Shown here one piece after another: positions 24,251 through 32,545 of a stretch of 56,284 bases of DNA. Made by a program: the position numbers and the translations under genes. The DNA is taken from positions 1 to 56,284 of the forward strand of contig JABDBC010000010.1 in NCBI GenBank assembly GCA_013288825.1, in the 5' to 3' direction. Under the pieces are notes generated by a model, which searched no databases, was not told the DNA's origin, and worked only from the letters and a program-made list of their open reading frames with translations. Source of the stretch: Chlamydiota bacterium (GTDB taxonomy: Bacteria > Chlamydiota > Chlamydiia > Chlamydiales > Parachlamydiaceae). Position 1 is the first letter of the stretch, and the number at the start of each line of letters is the position of its first letter.

Positions 24251-25093
24251 ATGTCTTTGAAAATGTATGAACCCGACGAACTTTCAACCATTAAGCACAC
24301 CATCGCAATAGCTGCTGGAAAAGGTGGTGTGGGCAAATCCACCATCACAGTTAATTTAGCCTTAGCCCTGCAGCAAAAGGGCTTCAAAGTAGGAATCATG
24401 GATACAGATCTCTATGGGCCCTCTATCAGAAAAATGCTTCGAGAGGATAGAATGCCAGGTCAAGAAGGACAAATCCTTATCCCAGCCATTTGTCAAGGTA
24501 TTTCCATGATTTCTATGGCCTATTTTCGCAAGACCGATGAGGCCGCAGCAGTGCGTGCGCCAATCGCAAATAACATAATTACTCAGTTTATTCAGCAGGT
24601 AAAATGGGGAAAGCTGGATTATTTACTGGTTGATTTTCCCCCAGGAACAGGAGACATACAGCTCACACTAGCTCAAAAGGCAAATATATTAGGAGCTCTG
24701 ATGGTCACAACACCTCAAGAGGTTGCCGTAATGGACGTTCGCAAAGCAATGAATCTCTTTAATCAAGTGAGAACTCCAATTATTGGCATTGTTGAAAATA
24801 TGAGTCACTATCAACATCCTCTCATAGATGAGAAAATTTATCTTTTTGGCAAAGGCGGCGGAAATCGGTTGGCTGTTGAGTCAGGCCTTCCGTTTTTAGG
24901 TGAAATTCCAATTGATCCAGCACTTTGTAAAAGTGGGGATGAAGGAATGTCTATTTTCAATAAGAATTTTAAATCTAACAGTACCGAAGTGTTTTCAGGA
25001 CTGGCTGAGAGGGTTATCAAACAAGTAGATAACATCCAGCAAGAAATGAAGGACTCTTTAACAAACTTTGAAATAACTTGGAAGGAGTTTTAA
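24251..25093 (+). CDS. Mrp/NBP35-type P-loop ATPase lacking the CxxC motif
   Basis: 280 residues. The deviant Walker A GKGGVGKST (24-32) and DTDLYGPSI, DFPPGTGD and FGKGGG blocks are those of Mrp/ApbC Fe-S carrier ATPases. Two things are missing: the N-terminal MIP18-like domain, and the CxxC that normally follows VENMS and holds the bridging Fe-S cluster; here the segment reads VENMSHYQHPLIDEKIYLFG with no Cys. The next gene encodes a Cys-rich DUF971 protein, as in the fused HCF101 architecture of plastids, which may supply the ligands. The gene is the first of the ytg operon. Confidence 0.9.
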   Translation: MSLKMYEPDELSTIKHTIAIAAGKGGVGKSTITVNLALALQQKGFKVGIMDTDLYGPSIRKMLREDRMPGQEGQILIPAICQGISMISMAYFRKTDEAAAVRAPIANNIITQFIQQVKWGKLDYLLVDFPPGTGDIQLTLAQKANILGALMVTTPQEVAVMDVRKAMNLFNQVRTPIIGIVENMSHYQHPLIDEKIYLFGKGGGNRLAVESGLPFLGEIPIDPALCKSGDEGMSIFNKNFKSNSTEVFSGLAERVIKQVDNIQQEMKDSLTNFEITWKEF

Positions 25094-25094
25094 T

Positions 25095-25403
25095 ATGCAC
25101 AATCACTTACCAACGGTCTATATCAAAGAGCTTACTCAATTGGATAACCATACTTTTATGATTTTTTGGAACGACGGAAGAAAAGGTCGTTACCGTCTTA
25201 GTGACTTACAAGAAAGATGTCCCTGTGCTGCATGCCTGGATCAGATGACAGGTAGGCGCTCTTACGGAATTAAAAGCGACCCTGACGTCCGGGCCATCCG
25301 CATCTACAGTGTTGGGAGATATGCAATCAAGATCGAATATTCTTCAGGTTGTTCCCTGGGAATTTATGACTACCACATACTGCACAGAATGGCAAGACTA
25401 TGA
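25095..25403 (+). CDS. DUF971 (GBBH-like N-terminal) protein
   Basis: 102 residues, all of one DUF971 domain: FWNDGRKGRYRLSDL, then RCPCAACLD, then a C-terminal YSVGRYAIKIEYSSG...GIYDY block. Such domains bind zinc or take part in Fe-S biology and are fused to Mrp in some proteins. It starts one base after the mrp stop and overlaps ytgA by four bases. It may act with the Mrp-like protein upstream. Confidence 0.88.
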   Translation: MHNHLPTVYIKELTQLDNHTFMIFWNDGRKGRYRLSDLQERCPCAACLDQMTGRRSYGIKSDPDVRAIRIYSVGRYAIKIEYSSGCSLGIYDYHILHRMARL

Positions 25404-26395
25404 AAACTCTCTACATTAGACTTCTCTTACTATTGCTTATGTTCTCGAGCTGTTCCTCAGAAGATCGAGCAGCCCGAATGAATGATAGACAGCGCTGGTT
25501 TGAGCAAAATGGAAAAATAAAGGTTCTTTCTACGATTGCCATGATTAGCAATCTCGTAGAAGAAGTGGGGGGAGATAAAATTGATAGTTTGACTTTAATA
25601 AAAGGAGAGTTAGATCCCCATTCTTATCAACTTGTGAAGGGGGATGACGAAAAATTGGCTTTTGCAGACCTCATATTTTATAACGGTCTCGGACTGGAAC
25701 ATGGTCCAAGCCTGCAAAAGCATTTGCACAATAACACCAAAGCCCTTGCTCTTGGTGATGCAATTTCCACAAGGCATCCAAAAAGAATATTGCAGTACCA
25801 AGGGCAATTAGATCCCCATATTTGGATGGACGTCTCCCTTTGGATGGAAACCGTTCCCTTCATTGTTGAAACTCTTAGCAAAAAAGACCCAGAAAATGCC
25901 TCGACATACTATTCAAATGGGGAAAAGCTCATTGCAAAAATGATAGAAACAGATGGCCAAGTGCGCAATGAAATGATTCAAATTCCAGAGAATATGAGGT
26001 ATTTAGTCACCACCCACGATGCATTTAATTACTTTGCACGCGCCTATCTTGCCACAGATGCCGAGCGGCAAAAAGGGGGATGGCAAAAGCGATTTGCGGC
26101 TCCTGAAGGGCTTGCCCCCGACAGCCAATTAAGCGCAGTAAATATTCAGTCGATCATTGATTATTTGAGAAAGTATGACATACATGTCTTATTTCCTGAA
26201 TCAAATATAAGCAAAGATTCTATTCGAAAAATCCTGGATGCCGGCAGAGAAAAAGGGCTCCATCTGCATATCTCCAAGGCCTATATTTACGGAGACGCCA
26301 TGGGACGTCCAGGAACAGAAGGAGACACTTATTTAAAAATGATGTTATACAATGCAAAGACAATACGCAAAACTTTGATGGACAAGCAAGAATGA
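25400..26395 (+). CDS. ytgA: Metal-binding lipoprotein of the Ytg ABC importer
   Basis: 331 residues. Signal peptide with lipobox MFSSC, then a cluster A-I (ZnuA/TroA) solute-binding fold. Metal ligands are suggested by DPHSY, DPHIWMD and TTHDAF histidines and a C-terminal acidic residue (FPESN). In Chlamydia YtgA binds iron; homologues bind Mn or Zn. It overlaps both neighbours by four bases, so it is translated in an operon with mrp, DUF971 and ytgBCD. Confidence 0.94.
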   Translation: MKTLYIRLLLLLLMFSSCSSEDRAARMNDRQRWFEQNGKIKVLSTIAMISNLVEEVGGDKIDSLTLIKGELDPHSYQLVKGDDEKLAFADLIFYNGLGLEHGPSLQKHLHNNTKALALGDAISTRHPKRILQYQGQLDPHIWMDVSLWMETVPFIVETLSKKDPENASTYYSNGEKLIAKMIETDGQVRNEMIQIPENMRYLVTTHDAFNYFARAYLATDAERQKGGWQKRFAAPEGLAPDSQLSAVNIQSIIDYLRKYDIHVLFPESNISKDSIRKILDAGREKGLHLHISKAYIYGDAMGRPGTEGDTYLKMMLYNAKTIRKTLMDKQE

Positions 26396-27177
26396 GTGAT
26401 GAAAAAGATCCCGTTCCAGTATTGCAGGTCAATCAGCTTTCGGTGAATTACGGGAAAACAGCAGCCTTATGGGATGTGTCCCTAAAAGTCCCCTCAGGGA
26501 AACTCATCGGAATCGTTGGACCTAATGGCGCTGGCAAAAGTACTTTTTTACAGACCGTTTTAGGCCTTATCGCCCCCATTTCCGGAAATGTCTTGTTCTT
26601 CGGTCAGCCATTGAAAAAAGTGAGGCTCCGGGTCGCATATGTTCCTCAAAGACAATGTGTGGATTGGGATTTTCCGATTACAGTTCGCGATTTAGTCTTG
26701 ATGGGGCGCTATGGAAAATTGGGTTGGCTACGTTGGCCCAGGCAAGCAGATTACGTTGCTGCTGAGCATTATTTAGACATGTTAGGCATGCTTCCCTATG
26801 CCGACAGACAGATTAGTCAGTTATCTGGAGGTCAACAACAAAGGGTTTTCATTGCCCGTGCCTTATTGCAAGAAGCCGATGTTTACTTCATGGATGAACC
26901 CTTTGCAGGAATTGATTCAGCTACTGAAGCAGTCATATTGGATATCTTGCGACAGCTCAGGGCAAAGAATAAAACAATCTTTGTCGTTCATCATGGCCTG
27001 AATCATGTGGAAAGTTATTTCGATTGGCTCATCATCCTCAATATGCGTTTAATAGCCTGTGGAGAAGTTAAGGATGTTTTCAATGCCGAAACGCTTTATG
27101 CAGCTTATGGGAAGAACTGTGCATTGTTTGATGAAGCCTTGAAACTTTCAAAACAAAAATCTGAAGGGATTTTATAG
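26392..27177 (+). CDS. ytgB: ATP-binding subunit of the Ytg ABC importer
   Basis: 261 residues, standard length. Walker A GPNGAGKST (43-51), Q-loop YVPQRQCVDWDFP, signature LSGGQQQRV, Walker B VYFMDEP and the H-loop VVHHG are all present. It energises import through YtgC and YtgD. It starts inside the ytgA stop codon region (ATGA overlap) and ends one base before ytgC. Confidence 0.95.
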   Translation: MSDEKDPVPVLQVNQLSVNYGKTAALWDVSLKVPSGKLIGIVGPNGAGKSTFLQTVLGLIAPISGNVLFFGQPLKKVRLRVAYVPQRQCVDWDFPITVRDLVLMGRYGKLGWLRWPRQADYVAAEHYLDMLGMLPYADRQISQLSGGQQQRVFIARALLQEADVYFMDEPFAGIDSATEAVILDILRQLRAKNKTIFVVHHGLNHVESYFDWLIILNMRLIACGEVKDVFNAETLYAAYGKNCALFDEALKLSKQKSEGIL

Positions 27178-27178
27178 C

Positions 27179-28525
27179 ATGCCAGAATCCCCTTTTCTTT
27201 TCTTCTTTGACCCCATTCTGCGCGGTCCCACTCTTGGCTCCATGATGATGTGCCTCGCAGCTTCCCTTGTGGGCGTTCTAATGTTTCTTCGCAAACAGTC
27301 GCTTGTGGGGGAGGTTTTGTCTCATGCAGCATATCCAGGAGTCATTTTTGGAGTAATCGTAGCAGGTTTGCTTGCCTTGGATGACAATATGGAGTTGAAT
27401 ATTACACTCCTCATTATGTGTGGGGCCTCGTTAAGTGCTTTAATAGGCCTGTGGACAGTCCATTTACTGGAATTCAAATTAAAAATTCGCGCTGATTCTG
27501 CACTTTGCTTTGTATTGTCTACTTTTTTTGGGATCGGCGTTGTATTAGCTAGCGACGTGCAATTTTCATACACTTCATTATATAGACAAGCCCAGGCCTA
27601 CCTGTACGGCCAAGCAGCGACGATGACAGACATCCATATTGCACTTTATGGCATCCTTTCACTAATTGTCGTTGTTACAATTATTCTATTCGACAAAGAG
27701 TTGCAAACCATTATTTTTGCGCCTGATTACGCTAAAAGCTTAGGAATCAACGTAAATTTTATCAATGCAATCATCTTTTTCCTTACTGTTCTCGCCGTTA
27801 TTATCGGAATTCGCTCTGTTGGAGTCATTTTAATGTCCGCCATGTTTATCGCCCCTGCAGTAGCTGCAAGGCAATACACCAACCGTTTCCACATGATGTT
27901 GATTCTTGCGGCATTTTTTGGACTGCTTAGCGGCTATTTTGGCAATTATTTATCGGTACTCGGTACCTATCAATTATCCAGCTCTAATATGATGACCCGT
28001 TTAATTCTACCAACAGGCCCAATGATAGTAATCGTTGCCTCTGCCATCTGCATATTGTCCCTCTTATTCGCCCCTGAAAGAGGATTGCTCTATCGAATCT
28101 TTCGCATTGTAAAATTTCGCTATCAATGTGCCCGAGAAAACATCATGAAATCACTTTGGAAACTAGGTCAGAACCAAACTCTTTCCTTTGCTCAAATCGC
28201 ACAATACCAATCAGCTTCACAATTATATTTGAAATACATTTTACTCACTCTTGTATACAGCGGATGGCTTGTAAAAATGGGTGCAGACAGCTACCAACTA
28301 ACCTCAGACGGCTTTCTGCGTGCTGCACGCATTGTGCGGCTTCATCGTTTATGGGAGGTTTATCTGGCAGATTATCTGGGAGCTGGCGCAGATCATGTAC
28401 ACCACAATGCAGAAGAAATGGAGCACATCATCACACCTGAACTAGAAAACGAGCTTACGCTCCTGTTGAAAGATCCTCAAATCGATCCACATCAACAGTG
28501 GATACCTCCTAAGGATGGAATATAA
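27179..28525 (+). CDS. ytgC: Ytg permease fused to a DtxR-like repressor domain (YtgCR)
   Basis: 448 residues. Residues 1 to about 300 are an ABC-3 family permease with eight or so membrane segments. After LYRIFRIVKF the chain continues as a cytoplasmic winged-helix and metal-binding domain (LSFAQIAQYQSASQL; LTSDGFLRAARIVRLHRLWE; DHVHHNAEEMEH), the DtxR/MntR pattern. This is the chlamydial YtgCR arrangement, where cleavage releases YtgR, an iron-dependent repressor of the same operon. The DtxR metal-ligand segment HHNAEEMEH is intact. Confidence 0.93.
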   Translation: MPESPFLFFFDPILRGPTLGSMMMCLAASLVGVLMFLRKQSLVGEVLSHAAYPGVIFGVIVAGLLALDDNMELNITLLIMCGASLSALIGLWTVHLLEFKLKIRADSALCFVLSTFFGIGVVLASDVQFSYTSLYRQAQAYLYGQAATMTDIHIALYGILSLIVVVTIILFDKELQTIIFAPDYAKSLGINVNFINAIIFFLTVLAVIIGIRSVGVILMSAMFIAPAVAARQYTNRFHMMLILAAFFGLLSGYFGNYLSVLGTYQLSSSNMMTRLILPTGPMIVIVASAICILSLLFAPERGLLYRIFRIVKFRYQCARENIMKSLWKLGQNQTLSFAQIAQYQSASQLYLKYILLTLVYSGWLVKMGADSYQLTSDGFLRAARIVRLHRLWEVYLADYLGAGADHVHHNAEEMEHIITPELENELTLLLKDPQIDPHQQWIPPKDGI

Positions 28526-28528
28526 TCG

Positions 28529-29503
28529 ATGAATTTTGGAGCCATTATCTCTAATCCATATCAAGGAAAGACATTTTTTGGATTTATTATACTTTTTCTA
28601 CAACGCCTTGTAGAGGTATTTCAGGGCAAATGGGCTTTAGCAGATTTGGCATCAGATGAGATACAAATTTTTGTTTTAATGGGAATATCGGCTTCCTCAG
28701 CTCTTGTGGGGACCTTTCTTGTTCTTAGGAAAATGACAATGCTGGCAAACTCCCTTTCTCACACAATACTTGTGGGCATCGTCGTGGCGTTTTTCTTTAC
28801 TCATGCAGGTGTATTAGGAGGAGATCAGACTCATCAAGAACCCATTCATATCGAATTGATGCTCGTCGCAGCGCTTATGATGGGATTAATCACTTCTTTC
28901 CTTACAGAGTTGCTTACAAAAGTTGCACGCTTGCAAGAAGACGCCAGCACAGGGCTTGTTTTTACAACACTATTTGCCTTAGGGCTGATCTTGGTGACAC
29001 TTCTTACAAGAAATGCACACATTGGAGCAGAAGTTGTTTTGGGCAACGTAGATGCATTGCATTACAATGATATTCAGTTAGTATCAGTGATTCTACTGAT
29101 CAATGTGGGGCTGTTTTTGCTATTTTTTAAAGAATACCAAATAACCACATTTGATCCAAAATTAGCGGCAGCCCTGGGAATCTCTCCCATTTTTTTTAAT
29201 TATCTATTAATGACCCAAGTTTCAACAACTGCCATAGGAGCCTTTCGCGCTGTCGGCGTTCTCATGGTTCTAGCATTCATCACAGGCCCAGTTTTATGTG
29301 CACGCCTGTTGACAAATACCCTGAAACATCTTCTATTGCTTGCAGTAGGAATTGGGATTTTGGCTTCAGTTATCGGAGTTGCCATTTCTAGGCATCTTCT
29401 AACTGAATATGGACTGACTCTTTCCACTTCTGGAATTGTAGTCTGCACAATAGCCGTTTTCTTCCTGATCACAGTATTGACAAAACTCATTAGAACCAGT
29501 TAG
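28529..29503 (+). CDS. ytgD: Second permease subunit of the Ytg ABC importer
   Basis: 324 residues, ABC-3 family with about eight membrane segments, including the family blocks MLANSLSHTILVGIV and RAVGVLMVLAFITGP. An N-terminal extension of about 45 residues precedes the first segment. It starts three bases after ytgC and closes the operon, overlapping the convergent outer-membrane gene by four bases. Confidence 0.94.
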   Translation: MNFGAIISNPYQGKTFFGFIILFLQRLVEVFQGKWALADLASDEIQIFVLMGISASSALVGTFLVLRKMTMLANSLSHTILVGIVVAFFFTHAGVLGGDQTHQEPIHIELMLVAALMMGLITSFLTELLTKVARLQEDASTGLVFTTLFALGLILVTLLTRNAHIGAEVVLGNVDALHYNDIQLVSVILLINVGLFLLFFKEYQITTFDPKLAAALGISPIFFNYLLMTQVSTTAIGAFRAVGVLMVLAFITGPVLCARLLTNTLKHLLLLAVGIGILASVIGVAISRHLLTEYGLTLSTSGIVVCTIAVFFLITVLTKLIRTS

Positions 29504-30216
29504 AACCAGTAGGCAAGCCCAAGTTTTGCCCCAGCACCCCTGATGCCATGTTTTTCTTTACTGAGGCTGATGTTGTATGCTCCTCCGAGTTGTACAGACC
29601 ATTGATCAGTAATGTCATACTCAAGCTGCAAAGCGTAATTGGGTCCTTGAGCGTGGCTATTGGATTTCAAAAGACCTTCAATCGTTGTGTGAGTTCTGCT
29701 CCAGGCATATTGATACATTCCACAAATGCGAAATCCCTTGCAAAAAGTGTAGGTGGCGTCGATCCCAACGTACGGAGAAACCGAACGGAATTTTTCTGTG
29801 AAGTGCTCAATCCCCATTGCAGCAAAGAATGGAATGCTAATTCTGGTTTTCACATAACTGTAAATGATCCCAACGTTCGGAGTGAGTGACCCCCAACTTT
29901 TAAGAGGAAAACAGTGTCCGAAGGCTATCCCTCCACTGAAGATCTCGCCATGACCCGATCCCCCTTTTCCATATAAAAGCCCAGGCTTTACACACCACCC
30001 CATCTCTTCTAAAAGAATGACAGTAGCATCGGCCTTAACACCAATCAAATCCATCCGTTTAATGGTCTTATTGGATTCTAGGATATCAACGTGGATGTAA
30101 GCCGGACCGACATCTACTTTTCCCTTAGGATTGAACGTGTAAGCTTCGCTAAAAGAAGACAAGGATATCAATATAGAAAGGACGACGAAAAAGAAAGCTT
30201 CGGACGGTTTTAGCAT
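29500..30216 (-). CDS. Probable outer-membrane beta-barrel protein
   Basis: 238 residues with a signal peptide (FFVVLSILISLSSFSEA) and alternating amphipathic strands; the C-terminus ends in aromatic YWF, as BamA substrates do. Patterns such as GGIAFGHCFPL and SVQLGGAYNISLS fit an 8- to 10-strand barrel. AGGAG lies six bases before the ATG. It is convergent with ytgD and its metal operon, but no functional link is shown. Family not identified. Confidence 0.75.
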   Translation of the reverse strand: MLKPSEAFFFVVLSILISLSSFSEAYTFNPKGKVDVGPAYIHVDILESNKTIKRMDLIGVKADATVILLEEMGWCVKPGLLYGKGGSGHGEIFSGGIAFGHCFPLKSWGSLTPNVGIIYSYVKTRISIPFFAAMGIEHFTEKFRSVSPYVGIDATYTFCKGFRICGMYQYAWSRTHTTIEGLLKSNSHAQGPNYALQLEYDITDQWSVQLGGAYNISLSKEKHGIRGAGAKLGLAYWF

Positions 30217-30346
30217 TTGCGACTCCTAATTTAAACTTTAGCGATCATTTTCACTGAAATGTGATTTAAACGCGAGAACTTCAGAGGCATCAGGCTAAGG
30301 CAGGAAACCTCTCAGTAAGAAATTAAACGCAAGGGCGCGAAGCCGC

Positions 30347-30489
30347 AAAGATAAGGGCAACTGTTTCCAAAAAGGATACAGTTCAAATAGAAAAAATATA
30401 TTTTAAATTCTACCTTTCTTCAGGCTATGACATATTTCCACGATCATGAAATTGAAGCTTCCTCTTCAATTTTTACGCTCTCATTTGCA
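30347..30489. repeat. Left copy of a 143-bp direct repeat flanking the AbiE island
   Basis: From AAAGATAAGGGCAACTGTTT to GCTCTCATTTGCAA this matches 33528-33670 with few differences (one short indel near the TTTCC run). It contains the 3' end and downstream DNA of a DUF1016 gene on the minus strand. The preceding piece (30288-30346) is a lone arm with GCATCAGGCTAAGGCAGG. The gap 30217-30610 otherwise has no gene. Confidence 0.88.
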
Positions 30490-30557
30490 AATTCGGCTTC
30501 AATTTCCTCAACTGTTGGCAAACTTTCTTTTAATTCTTTAGTCAATGTATAGACATA
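30444..30557 (-). pseudogene. 3' remnant of a DUF1016 (YhcG) nuclease gene
   Basis: Read on the minus strand this encodes KYVYTLTKELKESLPTVEEI followed by EAEFANES and ends at TGA (30446). That is the usual C-terminus of DUF1016 proteins (LPSVEEIEAEL). The rest of the gene is absent here; sequence upstream diverges at about 30557 into the leader of abiEi. The N-terminal part of a DUF1016 gene is found at 33662-34420, on the other side of the island. Confidence 0.82.
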
Positions 30558-30610
30558 TTTTCCTAAATGTGATATTTATAAATACAAAACCCAGATTTTT
30601 AGGAGGTTTT

Positions 30611-31483
30611 GTGCAAGAAAGAAACTTTCAATATATCACTCGTTCATTATCCCCCCAAGAAAGCCGAGTGGTGCTTACCTTAGTCGAGCAGGGGCAAAGA
30701 GAAATCGCACGACCAGAGATCGTTCAACTTCTTGGAATTAGCCAGAAAGCCGCTGACCATGTGATTCATTCGCTACGCCGCAAGGGCTGGCTGGAACGGG
30801 CAAGCTGGGGGAAATACCTTCTCATCAACCCAGATCAGGGTCCTGAGGCTCTTGGAGAAAGCAATCTACTAGCACTTGCGAGTCGCATCACTAAGCCCTA
30901 CTATATCGGCTTCAGCACCGCCGCGGCCTACTATGGATTTACAACACAGCATCGAAACGTGATCTGTCTTGTCACTCCTAAGCATCTTCGCAATAGGAAG
31001 ATCAGCGATGCTCTAGTCAAAATTATAAACCCTGTAAAACAAAAATTTTTTGGATTTGCTTCGGTAGATGTTCTCGGTTATGAAGTTGTTTTATCTGATC
31101 GCGAAAAGACGGTAATTGATTGTATTGACCGCCCTGAACTTGCCGGAGGTATTGGAGAGGCAGCATATATTCTGGGAATAGCAAGTCGTCGGGTCGATTG
31201 CAGAAAACTGGTTGATTACCTAGAAAAGCTCGGATCTTGCCCACTTGTCCGCCGATTTGGCTGGTTATTAGACCACGTAAAAGCTGATATCCCCACAATC
31301 GAACGTGAACGCCTTATTCAACTAGCCGGTGACGGGCGCAAGACATTCTTTGGTCCTAAGAAGCCATTAAAAGATGCCATCGGTAATAACGATACATGGC
31401 ATCTTTTTGTTAATATTACGAGAGAAGAACTGCATGGTACTGCCGGACTCGGTCGCCAACGAACCTTAAGAAAGGAGAAATGA
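30611..31483 (+). CDS. abiEi: AbiEi-type antitoxin
   Basis: 290 residues from GTG 30611, four bases after a perfect AGGAGG; the frame is open back to 30545 but lacks an RBS there. The N-terminal winged helix (IVQLLGISQKAADHVIHSLR) is followed by the AbiEi core (ITKPYYIGFSTAAAYYG; SDREKTVIDCIDRPEL). AbiEi neutralises and represses the AbiEii toxin in a type IV toxin-antitoxin and phage-defence pair. The toxin gene follows after one base. Confidence 0.9.
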   Translation: MQERNFQYITRSLSPQESRVVLTLVEQGQREIARPEIVQLLGISQKAADHVIHSLRRKGWLERASWGKYLLINPDQGPEALGESNLLALASRITKPYYIGFSTAAAYYGFTTQHRNVICLVTPKHLRNRKISDALVKIINPVKQKFFGFASVDVLGYEVVLSDREKTVIDCIDRPELAGGIGEAAYILGIASRRVDCRKLVDYLEKLGSCPLVRRFGWLLDHVKADIPTIERERLIQLAGDGRKTFFGPKKPLKDAIGNNDTWHLFVNITREELHGTAGLGRQRTLRKEK

Positions 31484-31484
31484 A

Positions 31485-32378
31485 ATGCTTCTTAAATCTC
31501 AAGTTCAACGTTATTCTGCTGAATTTGGCCTTCGAGATATAATGATCGCTGAAAAGGAAATCATATTGACACACTTGCTCCAACTGCTGACGGAGCGTGG
31601 TATATTACATCGATTCGCTTTCAAAGGAGGAACTTGCATACGCAAAATGGTCATCGGAACCCAAGGGCGTTTTTCCACTGACCTCGATTTTACAGCCTTG
31701 GAAAAGCATGATCATGAAACAGTCATCCTTGATATGATGGATGCCTTCGCAAAACCTTTTCATGGTATTCAATTCAGTATTCCAGATAATACTTATTATG
31801 ACACCCAAGATGGCCTGTCATGGGGAGTCAACCCCATCTACACGCATTCCTGGAATACAAGCGGGTGTAGTGAAGTAAAAATCCAGATAAGCCGACGTGA
31901 AATACCTACATTATCATTAGAAAAACGCATACAATGTGAACAGAGTTATTTTAAGCTTCTTCCTTTCGTACCCTCTCAAATCAACTGCCTTGCGCTATCT
32001 GAGATCATCGCAGAAAAAATACGTGCTTGTTATCAACGCAATAAGGCTCGCGATATTTATGACTTAAGCTTATTCGCAGCCACGCCTCTTGACCAACCAC
32101 TCATTCGCCGTCTAGTTGTTTTAAAACTCTGGCAATCACGCGATAGCTTTGACCCAAAACATCTAATGCAAAAATTCAAAGAGGGAAAAGCCTTCGATTG
32201 GAACGATCTCAGTCAGCTTCTTCGTCGGAATGCAACAGTCGACCTCAAGAAAATTACTACCGATTGTTGTAGAGGCTACCAATTCCTGTTGGATCTCACT
32301 GAAGAGGAAAGACAATTAGCCAACGACCCCTATCAACGGGAATATAAACTATGGCAGAAACTGCAAGGCAATGTATAG
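31485..32378 (+). CDS. abiEii: AbiEii-type nucleotidyltransferase toxin
   Basis: 297 residues. The DUF1814 nucleotidyltransferase motifs are present: FKGGTCIRKM (GG-T/S), then FSTDLDF (two catalytic Asp) and further on EIIAEKIRACYQRNKARDIYDL. AbiEii transfers nucleotides to RNA (tRNA 3' ends in studied homologues) and stops growth on phage attack. It looks intact. The pair sits between two copies of a DUF1016 3' end, suggesting acquisition as a unit. Confidence 0.92.
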   Translation: MLLKSQVQRYSAEFGLRDIMIAEKEIILTHLLQLLTERGILHRFAFKGGTCIRKMVIGTQGRFSTDLDFTALEKHDHETVILDMMDAFAKPFHGIQFSIPDNTYYDTQDGLSWGVNPIYTHSWNTSGCSEVKIQISRREIPTLSLEKRIQCEQSYFKLLPFVPSQINCLALSEIIAEKIRACYQRNKARDIYDLSLFAATPLDQPLIRRLVVLKLWQSRDSFDPKHLMQKFKEGKAFDWNDLSQLLRRNATVDLKKITTDCCRGYQFLLDLTEEERQLANDPYQREYKLWQKLQGNV

Positions 32379-32466
32379 ATGCTTTTGCCTATAACAAGAA
32401 TATTTAATTAATTGGTAAAACATAAGGTCACCTCCTAATTTGTTCCTACAATGTTACAAATAATTA

Positions 32467-32495
32467 TTTACTTTTGTGTGTTTATTGTTTATAAT
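32467..32495 (+). promoter_or_regulatory. Sigma-70-like promoter of the kinase-like gene
   Basis: TTTACT (32467-32472), a 17-bp spacer and a perfect TATAAT (32490-32495), 50 bases before the ATG at 32546. The surrounding leader is very AT-rich (short repeats of TTTATAAACAAACAAAC). No good Shine-Dalgarno is present. Confidence 0.6.
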
Positions 32496-32545
32496 TAAAT
32501 ATTAAACATATTTATAAACAAACAAACTTTATAATGAGTAAATAG

